From assembly GCF_002217395.1 (NCBI RefSeq), contig NZ_MUHD01000014.1, positions 217,908 to 281,907 of the forward strand: a stretch of DNA of 64,000 nt. The letters are read 5' to 3'. The first letter of the stretch is position 1; each line of letters starts with the position of its first letter. The position numbers were made by a program, and so were the translations under genes. This DNA comes from Flavobacterium plurextorum. GTDB taxonomy: Bacteria > Bacteroidota > Bacteroidia > Flavobacteriales > Flavobacteriaceae. Below the pieces are notes generated by a model. The model searched no databases. It was not told the DNA's origin and was given only the letters and a program-made list of their open reading frames with translations. Of the stretch, positions 51,985-60,653 are shown piece by piece.

Positions 51985-53031
51985 ATGGATTTTCATAACA
52001 CACTGATAAAATGGTATTTACAAAACAAGCGTGATCTTCCATGGCGAAATACGACCGATCCGTATCAAATTTGGCTCTCAGAAATTATGCTGCAGCAAAC
52101 AAGAGTTGCGCAAGGAATGCCTTACTTTTTTGCTTTTACTAAGGAATTTCCTACTGTTTTTGATCTTGCAAATGCCTCTGAAGAACAGGTTTTAAAACTT
52201 TGGCAAGGACTTGGGTATTATTCGCGTGCTAGAAATTTGCATAAAACAGCAAAATACGTAGCATTTGAGTTAGGTGGAAGTTTTCCTGCAGCTTATAAAG
52301 AACTTCTAGGTTTGAAAGGCGTAGGTGAATATACCGCAGCAGCTATAGCTTCTTTCTCCTATAATGAAGTAGTTCCAGTTGTTGACGGAAATGTGTTTAG
52401 AGTGCTTTCCCGTTATTTTGACATTGAATCTGATATTGCGATTCCTGCCACCAAAAAAGAGTTTACGGAACTTGCTTACGAATTAATGCCAAAAGATAAC
52501 CCTGCAATTTTTAATCAGGCGATAATGGAGTTTGGTGCTTTGCAATGTGTACCTAAAAGTCCGAATTGTAGTATTTGTGATTTTAATGATAGTTGTGCAG
52601 CGCTTCAGAAAAAGAAGGTTATGGATTTGCCTGTGAAATCAAAAAAAGTAAAAGTAACCAATCGTTTCTTTAATTATTTAATTTTAGAAGATGCTTTAGG
52701 GAATACTCTAATACAAAAAAGAACAGCAAAAGGGATCTGGCATAATTTGTATGAGTTTCCTCTTCTTGAAACTGCAGAAATTGAGGGATTTGATTTTGTT
52801 TCAAAAACAGTAAAAAGCGATCTTTTTTCTTCCTATACTATTATAGGTATAGAAGAATGTCAAAATGCGGCTTTGGTACACAAGCTTTCGCATCAGCATT
52901 TACATATTCAATTTTGGAAAATAAAGATTGAGGAAGTGATTGAAAAAGGTGTTAATAGAACTGATTTAAAAACTTTTCCCTTTCCTATTGTGATTTATAA
53001 TTTTATAGAAAAGCAGGAATTAATTTGCTAA
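51985..53031 (+). CDS. mutY: A/G-specific adenine glycosylase
   Basis: Base-excision repair enzyme removing A opposite 8-oxoguanine, 348 residues from the ATG at 51985 (seven codons after a TTG). Catalytic Glu is E33 in SEIMLQQTRV, the helix-hairpin-helix LKGVGEYTAAAIASF is near 110-124, followed by the catalytic Asp in VVDGNVFRVLSR. The [4Fe-4S] ligands C-x6-C-x2-C-x5-C lie at about 188-204. A C-terminal NUDIX-like domain recognises 8-oxoG. First gene of the mutY-ssb-gldE-gldD group. Confidence 0.95.
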   Translation: MDFHNTLIKWYLQNKRDLPWRNTTDPYQIWLSEIMLQQTRVAQGMPYFFAFTKEFPTVFDLANASEEQVLKLWQGLGYYSRARNLHKTAKYVAFELGGSFPAAYKELLGLKGVGEYTAAAIASFSYNEVVPVVDGNVFRVLSRYFDIESDIAIPATKKEFTELAYELMPKDNPAIFNQAIMEFGALQCVPKSPNCSICDFNDSCAALQKKKVMDLPVKSKKVKVTNRFFNYLILEDALGNTLIQKRTAKGIWHNLYEFPLLETAEIEGFDFVSKTVKSDLFSSYTIIGIEECQNAALVHKLSHQHLHIQFWKIKIEEVIEKGVNRTDLKTFPFPIVIYNFIEKQELIC

Positions 53032-53039
53032 ATAAAATG

Positions 53040-53047
53040 TATCTTTG
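53040..53047 (+). promoter_or_regulatory. -7 box before ssb
   Basis: TATCTTTG matches TAnnTTTG, 20 bases before the ssb ATG. The upstream -33 element is not clear. Confidence 0.4.
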
Positions 53048-53067
53048 GTAGAAATACCGCTATTATT

Positions 53068-53508
53068 ATGAATGGAACATTAAACAAAGTCATGCTTATT
53101 GGTCACTTAGGCGATGATGTAAAAATGCATTATTTTGATGGAGGAAACTGTATTGGACGTTTTCAACTTGCGACAAACGAAGTTTATATTAATAAAACAA
53201 CCAATGAAAAAATAACTTCAACAGAATGGCATAATCTAGTTGTGCGAAATAAAGCAGCTGAGATTTGTGAAAAATATCTTTCAAAAGGAGATAAGATATA
53301 TGTTGAAGGACGCATAAAGTCCAGACAGTGGCAAGCTGAGGATGGTACTACAAAATATACAACGGAAATTCAAGTGACTGAATTTACTTTTCTTACTACG
53401 AAAAAAGAAACTGCAAATCATAAACCAAATCAAGATTCAGAATCCGCAAAAAACACTAACTTTGATGCTTCAAACGAAGGCTTACCTATAAATGATCTGC
53501 CCTTCTGA
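53068..53508 (+). CDS. ssb: single-stranded DNA-binding protein
   Basis: OB-fold protein of 146 residues: LNKVMLIGHLGDDVKMHYFDGG at the start, EWHNLVVRNKAAEICEKYLSKGDKIYVEGRIKSRQW in the middle, and the acidic tail INDLPF that binds partner proteins. The middle linker is rich in Asn/Ser. It lies between mutY and gldE, the order known from F. johnsoniae. Confidence 0.95.
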   Translation: MNGTLNKVMLIGHLGDDVKMHYFDGGNCIGRFQLATNEVYINKTTNEKITSTEWHNLVVRNKAAEICEKYLSKGDKIYVEGRIKSRQWQAEDGTTKYTTEIQVTEFTFLTTKKETANHKPNQDSESAKNTNFDASNEGLPINDLPF

Positions 53509-53531
53509 TTGTTTAACTAATCTATTTTAAT

Positions 53532-54827
53532 TTGGACCCAGAGCCCAGTTTACTTTTTACTTCAACTTTAGACATCAATTTAATTATTGGTTTTGTCGGA
53601 ATATTTATTTTACTTTTTTTATCGGCCATTGTTTCAGGAGCCGAAGTTGCTCTCTTCTCTTTGTCACAGAAAGATATCGATCAAACGCTGCAAGAAAATT
53701 TCTCAAAGGGAAAAATTATTTCAGATCTTTTAGATAAACCAAAAAAACTGTTAGCAACATTATTAGTAGCCAATAACTTTTTAAATATTGGAGTTGTTAT
53801 ATTGTTTTCCTTCGTTGGTCGAAATTTATTTAATGGGGTTAGTTCTCCGGTTTTTAAATTTATTTTAGAAGTAATTTTAGTTACTTTTTTAATCTTGTTG
53901 TTTGCAGAAGTTTTGCCTAAAGTTTATGCAAGCAGAAACAATATAAAGTTTGTTAATCGTTTTGTTTATCCCATTTCAGTTTTAGACAAACTGCTTACGC
54001 CAATAAGTCTTCCTATGCGAAGTCTTACTTTGTATTTGCATAATAAATTAGGGAAACAAAAAAATAACTTTTCGATTAATCAGCTTTCTCAAGCTTTAGA
54101 ATTAACAGATTCTGAAGGAACTTCAACAGAAGAACAGAAAATTTTGGAAGGAATTGTTTCTTTTGGAAATACAGATACGAAGCAGGTTATGAGTCCGAGG
54201 ATTGATATTTTTGCTTTAGAAATCTCAGAATCATTTGAAGCTATTTGCCCGAAGATTATCGAGAAAGGATTTTCTAGAATACCTGTGTATCGTGACAATA
54301 TAGATCAAATAGAAGGCGTTTTGTTTGTTAAAGACTTATTGCCGCATATTGATAAAGACGATTTTGATTGGACATCACTGATAAGAGAAGCTTTTTTTGT
54401 TCCTGAGAATAAGAAACTCGATAATTTGTTGAAAGACTTTCAGGGTTTAAAAAGTCATTTAGCTATTGTTGTTGATGAATATGGCGGAACTTCGGGATTG
54501 GTTTCTTTAGAAGATATTATAGAAGAAATTGTAGGAGATATTAGTGATGAATTTGATGATGAAAATCTGAATTATTCTCAAATAGATGAAAAGAATTTTC
54601 TTTTTGAAGGAAAAATAAATCTAAAGGATTTCTATCGAATTGTTGATGTTGACGAAGATGTTTTTGAATCTCGCAAAGGTGAGGCGGAAACATTGGCGGG
54701 ATTTATTTTAGAAATTTTAGGGAACTTCCCAAAGAAAGATCAAAAAGTGATTTTTGAAAACTGTGTTTTTACAATTGAAACAGTTGATAAAAAACGTGTT
54801 AAACAAATAAAAGTAACAATAGAATAA
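53532..54827 (+). CDS. gldE: gliding motility protein GldE (CNNM/CorC type)
   Basis: Membrane protein of 431 residues starting with TTG (MDPEPSLLFTS, as remembered for F. johnsoniae GldE). An N-terminal DUF21/CNNM domain with four hydrophobic segments (about 14-170), a CBS pair (about 205-335, with VMSPRIDIFALE and DEYGGTSGLVSLEDIIEEIVGDISDE) and a CorC/HlyC domain (about 345-430). Its absence alone does not stop gliding but overexpression suppresses some gldD defects in F. johnsoniae as I recall. It overlaps gldD by one base (TAATG). Confidence 0.92.
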   Translation: MDPEPSLLFTSTLDINLIIGFVGIFILLFLSAIVSGAEVALFSLSQKDIDQTLQENFSKGKIISDLLDKPKKLLATLLVANNFLNIGVVILFSFVGRNLFNGVSSPVFKFILEVILVTFLILLFAEVLPKVYASRNNIKFVNRFVYPISVLDKLLTPISLPMRSLTLYLHNKLGKQKNNFSINQLSQALELTDSEGTSTEEQKILEGIVSFGNTDTKQVMSPRIDIFALEISESFEAICPKIIEKGFSRIPVYRDNIDQIEGVLFVKDLLPHIDKDDFDWTSLIREAFFVPENKKLDNLLKDFQGLKSHLAIVVDEYGGTSGLVSLEDIIEEIVGDISDEFDDENLNYSQIDEKNFLFEGKINLKDFYRIVDVDEDVFESRKGEAETLAGFILEILGNFPKKDQKVIFENCVFTIETVDKKRVKQIKVTIE

Positions 54828-55387
54828 TGTTTAAAAAAATAATTTTGGTAACTGCAATTTTGCTGACATTAACAGTTGTAAGCTGTAAAGACGATGTTTT
54901 GCCTAAACCTGCAAGTTTCCTTAGATTAGATTATCCAGAGGCAAAATATGTCAATTTTGAAAATAACTGCCCTTTTGCTTTTCAAATGAATGAAGACGCT
55001 GTAATTAAAGGCGAAAAAGACTGCGGATTTGCAATTACGTATCCAAAGATGAAAGCGACAATTTATTTAACGTATAAGCCTGTAAATGGTAATATTGATA
55101 AGCTTTTGAGAGATGCTCAGAAACTTACTTACGAACATGTTATAAAAGCTGATGATATTCTAGAACAGCCTTATTTAAATCCGGAGAAAAAAGTATACGG
55201 AATGTTTTATCAGGTTGACGGAAATGCTGCTACAAACTCACAATTTTATGTTACAGACAGTACAAAGCATTTTGTAATTGGTTCTGTTTATTTTTATGCA
55301 AAACCAAACTTTGATTCGATTATGCCGGCTGCGAGTTATATTAAAAATGATATGCAGCGATTGATGGAAACTCTAAAGTGGAAATAA
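54827..55387 (+). CDS. gldD: gliding motility lipoprotein GldD
   Basis: Outer membrane or periplasmic lipoprotein of 186 residues needed for gliding and chitin use in Flavobacterium. The signal sequence ends in LTVVSC (C20). The body starts PKPASFLRLDYPEAKYVNFENNCPFAFQMNE, typical for GldD. Translationally coupled to gldE through the shared A of TAATG. A strong terminator follows. Confidence 0.92.
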   Translation: MFKKIILVTAILLTLTVVSCKDDVLPKPASFLRLDYPEAKYVNFENNCPFAFQMNEDAVIKGEKDCGFAITYPKMKATIYLTYKPVNGNIDKLLRDAQKLTYEHVIKADDILEQPYLNPEKKVYGMFYQVDGNAATNSQFYVTDSTKHFVIGSVYFYAKPNFDSIMPAASYIKNDMQRLMETLKWK

Positions 55388-55404
55388 AAAAACAAAATAA
55401 AAAA

Positions 55405-55437
55405 ACGGCGTCTGTTACAACAGCCGCCGTTTTTTTT
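55405..55437. terminator. terminator of gldD and of the convergent metal-binding lipoprotein gene
   Basis: ACGGCG-CTGT ... ACAG-CGCCGT stem, A-run before and T8 after. Confidence 0.92.
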
Positions 55438-55455
55438 ATCTCCGAAGTTTTAAAC

Positions 55456-55839
55456 TTAAGATTTGAAATTTAAAACTTTGTATGTTTTTCCATCACCAGT
55501 TTCTTGAACAACTTTCGTTAAGTTTTCTTGATTTTGAACAGTTTTGTCAAAAGTAACAGTCGCTGTTTTTTTATCAAAATCAACAGCTGCCTTTTCTACT
55601 CCTTCTAAATTAGATAATTCTTTCTCGATTGTTTTCGCACATCCCATAGCGCAAGTCATTCCTTCGATTTCGAAACTTGCAGTTTGTACATTTTCAGCCG
55701 CAATTGCTTTGTGCTCTTTTGGAGCCTCTTTTTCGGCTTGAGCCTTAATTAAGCTTAAGCTTTTGTCTTCTTCTTTTTTGCAGCTTACAAATACTAAACT
55801 TGCAATTGCTATAACAGCTATAGTTTTTGTGAATTTCAT
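55456..55839 (-). CDS. lipid-anchored heavy-metal-associated (HMA) domain protein
   Basis: 127-residue protein from the ATG at 55839 (upstream TTG is less likely). The lipoprotein signal MKFTKTIAVIAIASLVFVSC (C20) is followed by a Lys/Glu-rich linker and one HMA domain (about 52-122). The metal motif reads GMTCAMGCAKTI, so the cysteines are spaced CxxxC instead of the classical CxxC. It is predicted on the periplasmic side of a membrane. It could hand copper or mercury-like metals to transporters; no partner gene is adjacent. Confidence 0.85.
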   Translation of the reverse strand: MKFTKTIAVIAIASLVFVSCKKEEDKSLSLIKAQAEKEAPKEHKAIAAENVQTASFEIEGMTCAMGCAKTIEKELSNLEGVEKAAVDFDKKTATVTFDKTVQNQENLTKVVQETGDGKTYKVLNFKS

Positions 55840-55874
55840 TATGTATGATTTTAATATGTTTGATATGTTTGTTG

Positions 55875-55882
55875 CAAAATTA
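55875..55882 (-). promoter_or_regulatory. -7 box of the HMA lipoprotein gene
   Basis: CAAAATTA reads TAATTTTG on the minus strand, 35 bases before the ATG. Confidence 0.35.
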
Positions 55883-55940
55883 ATAAAAACCAAGAGGTTA
55901 GTTCGTAAAATAATTACAAATTTGCAGTAAAATACTATTT

Positions 55941-56807
55941 ATGGAAGCAAAACAGTTGAAGTGGACTTATTTATTAGTGCTTTCGTTAATCTGGGGAAGT
56001 TCTTTTATCTTAATTAAAAGAGGTTTAGTCGGTTTGACGGCAGTTCAGGTTGGTTCATTCCGAATAATTTTTGCAGCCTTATTTTTATTGATTATCGGGT
56101 TTAAGAGCTTGAAGAAAATTTCACGCCGCCAGTGGAAATTTGTTGCAATAACATCTTTTTTTGGAACTTTTACTCCAGCATATCTTTTTGCAATTGCCGA
56201 AACCGAAGTTGATAGTTCAATAGTTGCTATTTTAAATTCCCTGACACCTTTAAATACATTGGTTTTAGGAATTATTATTTTCGGAATCCAATTCCAGAAA
56301 CGTCAGGTTCTAGGTGTTTTTATTGGATTAATTGGTTGTTTGTTGCTGGTTTTAAGTGGAGCTTCGTCGCATCCCGGGCAAAATTACTATTATGTTATTT
56401 TAGTTGTAATTGCAACTATTTGTTATGCGATAAATGTCAATTTAATCAAAAAATATCTGTCAGATCTAAATTCGGTCAGTATCACAACTGGAAATTTTAC
56501 GGTCTTGCTTTTGCCTGCATTAATTATCTTAAGTACGACAGATATTTCTGAAAGGATAAATATTGACATCACGCAGCATTCAATATTATTTGTGATGATT
56601 TTAGGGGTTTTAGGAACGGGAATAGCAAATGTTTTGTTTTTTAAACTAATTCAAATGTCATCACCAGTATTTGCAACATCAGTAACGTATCTAATTCCGA
56701 TCGTTGCCTTTTTCTGGGGACTATTAGATAATGAAATGCTGACTCCAATTCAATTTTTTGGAGCGTTTATTATTTTGATTGGTGTTTATTTATCTGCCAA
56801 GAAGTAA
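55941..56807 (+). CDS. EamA family (DMT) transporter
   Basis: Ten-helix drug/metabolite transporter superfamily permease, 288 residues, made of two EamA repeats (about 8-137 and 150-287). The motif WGSSFILIKRGL (about 18-29) starts the first repeat and GVLGTGIANVLFFKL (about 223-237) lies in the second. Such proteins export amino acids or other metabolites. The substrate is unknown. It is a single-gene unit between convergent neighbours. Confidence 0.9.
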   Translation: MEAKQLKWTYLLVLSLIWGSSFILIKRGLVGLTAVQVGSFRIIFAALFLLIIGFKSLKKISRRQWKFVAITSFFGTFTPAYLFAIAETEVDSSIVAILNSLTPLNTLVLGIIIFGIQFQKRQVLGVFIGLIGCLLLVLSGASSHPGQNYYYVILVVIATICYAINVNLIKKYLSDLNSVSITTGNFTVLLLPALIILSTTDISERINIDITQHSILFVMILGVLGTGIANVLFFKLIQMSSPVFATSVTYLIPIVAFFWGLLDNEMLTPIQFFGAFIILIGVYLSAKK

Positions 56808-56840
56808 GTTTTTAGTTCTAAAATGTGAGATAATATATAT

Positions 56841-56896
56841 TGTCAGGCTGAGCGAAGTCGAAGCCCTTTGCGCCCTTCGACTTCGCTCACGGTGAC
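56841..56896. repeat. inverted repeat with GTCAGGCTGAGCGAAGTCGAAG arms
   Basis: GTCAGGCTGAGCGAAGTCGAAG faces CTTCGACTTCGCTCACGGTGAC around CCCTTTGCGCC. Best-preserved copy of the family at 26826 and 49379. Confidence 0.75.
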
Positions 56897-56911
56897 AAAA
56901 CGAGTAATAAA

Positions 56912-56949
56912 AAAAGCCTTGTCAAAGTTTAAACTTTGACAAGGCTTTT
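56912..56949. terminator. bidirectional terminator, CCTTGTCAAAGTTT type
   Basis: AAAAGCCTTGTCAAAGTTT and AAACTTTGACAAGGCTTTT form a perfect stem. A near-identical hairpin occurs at 61648-61684. It sits between the convergent EamA and M16 genes. Confidence 0.85.
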
Positions 56950-56960
56950 AAAAATCTTAG

Positions 56961-56978
56961 TCCCGATAGCTATCGGGA
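56961..56978. repeat. perfect 18-bp palindrome TCCCGATAGCTATCGGGA
   Basis: Lies between the terminator above and the end of the M16 gene. Related to the palindrome TCCCGAAGCTTCGGGA at 4035-4050. Confidence 0.6.
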
Positions 56979-56997
56979 TAGTTCCTCAGAATCTTTT

Positions 56998-59046
56998 TTA
57001 CAAGAAATCTGCATCCGAAACACCTTCATTGATCTTGATGTCCGACATTTTGATATCTAATTCAAAGCCTACATTTTGAATTAAGTTAAAAGGAACTTTT
57101 ACACCTTTTACCTCTTTGTAGTCATTAAAGTTTGTTATTTGTGTATTCGATTTTCCGTCTTGTTCACGAGTTTTAGCTTCTGCCGTTTTTAATCCTGATT
57201 TCACATCATAGAAGTAAGTAGTTTTACCATCTTTGATTGCATAAGCATCACTTCCGTTAATTGGCTCAATGCCTTCAACTTTTAAATCTGCTCTTTTAAT
57301 CAGTTGTAATTCTTCAAAAGGAGCTGCATTGGCTTTCATTTCAGCAAGATCATTTCCTTCAAGGTTTTTACGTTTTCCTTGTTGTTCGATATATGCGCCT
57401 TTATCGTTTACAACTTGTTTCATTAAATTCATTGGTCCCATTGCAAGAGATACCATCATTTTTCCTTTCGAATCTAATTTTGATGTAAAAGTAAGTGGAG
57501 AAGGAGCTTGCGGAATTGTTGTAGTTCCGTTCATGTAAAGAGTTTTTACAGCTGTTACTGCTTTTTCTCCGCCAATTGCTTTAATGTAATTTTCGAAAAC
57601 AGTTTTAGCAGTAATTCCAGTTGGAACCTCTTTTTTTGTTGCTGGTTTCTCAACCGGATTTCCGTATTTGTCAAAATAATAAATAGGAATTTGAAGTTTT
57701 TCCAAGCCTGTAATAACATCAGATCCTTTTCCTGCAATTACAATTCTCATATTGTCCAGTAAAAAATATTTATTCGCTACACGGTAAATATCATCTGCAG
57801 TAACATTGTTAATGGTTTGAATGTATTTTTCGTAGAAATCAGCCGGAAGCTTTTCTGTTTCAATGTTTAGGGCATATCGCGCTACAGCTTGCGGTTTTTC
57901 AACCTGCATTACAAAACGACCAATATATCCAGCTTTTACGTTTTTAAGAACATCTTCAGAAACCTTTTCAGTTCTGATTCTTTTTATTTCTTTTATAAAT
58001 TGAACAACTGCGCTGTCTGTAACGGTGTTTCTAACTGCAGATGAAGCTTTGAATTTAGTTACATATTTTCCGCTTCCAATACTTGAACTCGCGCCGTACG
58101 TCCAAGCGTGCTGCTCACGTAAATTCATGTTTAAGTAACTGTTGAAATCACCTCCCAGAATTTGATTTGCAATTACAGCAGGGAAAAAATCAGGATCGCT
58201 CATTCTTAAATTTACAGTATTTACTAATGAAATTTCAGATTGAACGGCATTTGGCACATCGACAAAATCAATTTGAAGTTTAGAAACATTCTCAGGATTT
58301 GGATATGTGTTTTTTGGAGCAGATTGTTTTTTCCAGCCGTTAAAAAGTTTTTCGACTGCCGCTTTTGCTTCTTTAAATTTTATGTCTCCAATAATTACTA
58401 AATAAGCATTTTCAGGAACAAAATAAGTAGCGTAATTAGCTTGAACATCTGCAAGAGTTACATTTTTTACTGTTTGTTCAGATAAATATTCTCCAGAAGG
58501 ATGATTTTTTCCGAAAGCCAAAACATCAACTACACGACTGGCAATTGCTGGAACGCTTTTTTCATCGGCTTTAAGGCCTTCAAGTAATTTTGCCTTTTCT
58601 TTATCAAATTCGCTCTGAGTGAAATTTGGCTGTAAAGCTCCTTCTGCTAAAAGTTCAAGAACGCGTCCTGAATATTTAGAAAGCGAACTTGCGTAAGCTC
58701 CTGATGACGAGAAATTAATGTTTGCGCCATAAAAATCTATTTCTTCATTAAAAGCTTCTTTGGCAGTTTTTTTGGTTCCGTTACCAATTAAACTGCTTGT
58801 TAATTCGTCAACGCCTTTTTTGTTTCCTTCGGTAAAAGGTGCGTTGTCCAGCGTAAGATTAAAACTTACTCTAGGAAGTTTATGATTTTCAACTACCAAA
58901 ACTTTCATTCCGTTTGCCAAAACAAAAGTTTGTGGTTTTTTGATGTTGACTACAGGCGGATTTCCTGGTTTTGGTTGTGGACGATCTTGTGCTTGCATAA
59001 TTCCAGTCAGGAATAAAAGGATTAAAACTGTATGTATTTTTTTCAT
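56998..59046 (-). CDS. M16 family peptidase-like protein, inactive partner with LolA-like C-terminal part
   Basis: Periplasmic protein of 682 residues with a signal peptide (1-19). The M16 N-terminal domain starts near 37 (VLANGMKVLVVENHKLP) and its second domain follows from about 190. The zinc motif HxxEH is missing: at that place it reads VDELTSSLIGNG, so this chain is expected to be non-catalytic. The last 200 residues (from about 480) resemble lipoprotein carrier LolA-like beta folds. The next gene upstream is the catalytic partner; together they likely form a heterodimeric peptidase. Confidence 0.88.
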   Translation of the reverse strand: MKKIHTVLILLFLTGIMQAQDRPQPKPGNPPVVNIKKPQTFVLANGMKVLVVENHKLPRVSFNLTLDNAPFTEGNKKGVDELTSSLIGNGTKKTAKEAFNEEIDFYGANINFSSSGAYASSLSKYSGRVLELLAEGALQPNFTQSEFDKEKAKLLEGLKADEKSVPAIASRVVDVLAFGKNHPSGEYLSEQTVKNVTLADVQANYATYFVPENAYLVIIGDIKFKEAKAAVEKLFNGWKKQSAPKNTYPNPENVSKLQIDFVDVPNAVQSEISLVNTVNLRMSDPDFFPAVIANQILGGDFNSYLNMNLREQHAWTYGASSSIGSGKYVTKFKASSAVRNTVTDSAVVQFIKEIKRIRTEKVSEDVLKNVKAGYIGRFVMQVEKPQAVARYALNIETEKLPADFYEKYIQTINNVTADDIYRVANKYFLLDNMRIVIAGKGSDVITGLEKLQIPIYYFDKYGNPVEKPATKKEVPTGITAKTVFENYIKAIGGEKAVTAVKTLYMNGTTTIPQAPSPLTFTSKLDSKGKMMVSLAMGPMNLMKQVVNDKGAYIEQQGKRKNLEGNDLAEMKANAAPFEELQLIKRADLKVEGIEPINGSDAYAIKDGKTTYFYDVKSGLKTAEAKTREQDGKSNTQITNFNDYKEVKGVKVPFNLIQNVGFELDIKMSDIKINEGVSDADFL

Positions 59047-59058
59047 GATTCGAGGCTC

Positions 59059-60381
59059 TTAATTTTGAACTTTAGTTGAAGGGATGTAATCTAAAATTAA
59101 ACGCTGATTTGGGTTTAAATACTTTTTGGCAACTTCTCTAATTTCTTCTCTTGTAATAGAGTGGTAAAGATCGATTTCAGTATTAATCAGGTTCACATCG
59201 CCATAAAGTAAGTAATATGAAGCTAGATTTTCAGCGATTCCTTCAACAGTTGCATTTGCATTAACAAAATTATTGTCGAATTTGTTTTGCAGTTTCTCAT
59301 AGTCTTTTTCAGAAATCAGATCAGTTTGGATTTTTACAATTTCCTCATCCATTTCTTTTAAAACATCTGCAGTCGTATGCGGTGCCATTGGTAAACCGTA
59401 CAAAATGTATGTTCCGTAATCTTCCTGGCTGAAGCCGACTGCGCCAATTTGAAGCGCCATTTTTTTGTCGTCAACTATTTTTTTGTACAGCTTAGAGCTT
59501 TTTCCGTCACTTAAATAGGAAGAAATTAAATCTAAAACTCTAGCGTCTCTCGTTTTCATAGACGGCGTTCTGTATGAAGCCACAATCATTGGAATTTGAA
59601 TGTTTGGATCTTCGTAAGTCGCTTTTATCGTTTTGGTAATCGGTTCTTCGATAAAAGTTTGTTTTTTTACTTCTTCACCTCTTGGAATTGGAGCGAAATA
59701 TTTCTGAATCCATTCCTTGGTTTTGGCTTTGTCAAAATCTCCTGCTACTACTAAAACAGCATTATTTGGAGTGTAGAACTTTTTGTTAAATGCTTGGAAT
59801 TCTTCAAGAGTCGCAGCATCTAAATCTTTCATAGAGCCAATTGTAGTCCAGCGATATGGATGATTTTTGAACATGTTTTTTTTAACCTCAGGTAAGATGT
59901 TTCCATACGGCTGGTTGTCATAACGCATTCTTTTTTCTTCCTTAACAACTTCGTTCTGAGTTTCAACGCCAATTTTATTAATGATTGGGTGCATTAAACG
60001 TTCTGACTCCATCCATAAACCCAGTTCTAAACTGTTTGATGGAAAAACTTCGTAATAATAAGTTCTATCATCCGAAGTATTGGCATTGTTGACACCGCCA
60101 TTTGCAGTAACGATTTTCATCCATTCGCCGCGTTTGATATTTTGAGTTCCTTCAAATAATAAATGTTCAAAGAAATGTGCAAAACCGGTACGATCCGGGC
60201 GTTCGTCTTTTGAACCCACATGGTACATTACAGATGTGATAACAACAGGAGCAGAGGAGTCATTGTGCAAAATTACATGCATGCCGTTGTCTAAATTGTA
60301 TTCTTCAAAAACTACTTTTTGAGCATGAGCAACTCCGCCAAGCATTAGTGCAGCACTTAACATCATTATTGAATTTTTCAT
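59059..60381 (-). CDS. M16 family zinc peptidase
   Basis: Periplasmic peptidase of 440 residues with signal peptide (1-20). The inverted zinc motif HxxEH is HFFEHLLFEG (about 68-77), with the distal Glu in NEVVKEEKRMR. Two M16 domains in the usual order. It lies 12 bases before the non-catalytic gene at 59046, so both are co-transcribed and probably co-folded. Confidence 0.92.
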   Translation of the reverse strand: MKNSIMMLSAALMLGGVAHAQKVVFEEYNLDNGMHVILHNDSSAPVVITSVMYHVGSKDERPDRTGFAHFFEHLLFEGTQNIKRGEWMKIVTANGGVNNANTSDDRTYYYEVFPSNSLELGLWMESERLMHPIINKIGVETQNEVVKEEKRMRYDNQPYGNILPEVKKNMFKNHPYRWTTIGSMKDLDAATLEEFQAFNKKFYTPNNAVLVVAGDFDKAKTKEWIQKYFAPIPRGEEVKKQTFIEEPITKTIKATYEDPNIQIPMIVASYRTPSMKTRDARVLDLISSYLSDGKSSKLYKKIVDDKKMALQIGAVGFSQEDYGTYILYGLPMAPHTTADVLKEMDEEIVKIQTDLISEKDYEKLQNKFDNNFVNANATVEGIAENLASYYLLYGDVNLINTEIDLYHSITREEIREVAKKYLNPNQRLILDYIPSTKVQN

Positions 60382-60442
60382 AGAGATTAATAATTTTTAT
60401 TTACCTAAGTAATAGGTAGTCCTGAATTGATTATAGTTACAT

Positions 60443-60450
60443 CAAAAATA
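60443..60450 (-). promoter_or_regulatory. -7 box of the M16 operon
   Basis: CAAAAATA reads TATTTTTG on the minus strand, 61 bases before the ATG. Confidence 0.45.
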
Positions 60451-60615
60451 GTTTTTTTTGTGTAGTTTTTTGAAATTTTACACGATAGATGATTAATTTA
60501 ACAGTATTTTACATCTGTTTGAAATTTTGATTAGCTGTTGAAGTGCTTGAAAAAGAGACTTTAGGGTAAAATAAATATTTTTAGAATTAGGAATTGCACA
60601 GTAAATTAATAGTTG

Positions 60616-60623
60616 TATATTTG
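60616..60623 (+). promoter_or_regulatory. -7 box of the rplU-rpmA operon
   Basis: TATATTTG, then CAACCTT, as in the HU promoter. Start near 60629, leader about 25 bases. Confidence 0.6.
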
Positions 60624-60653
60624 CAACCTTAAAAATCAATAAATCAATTTGGT

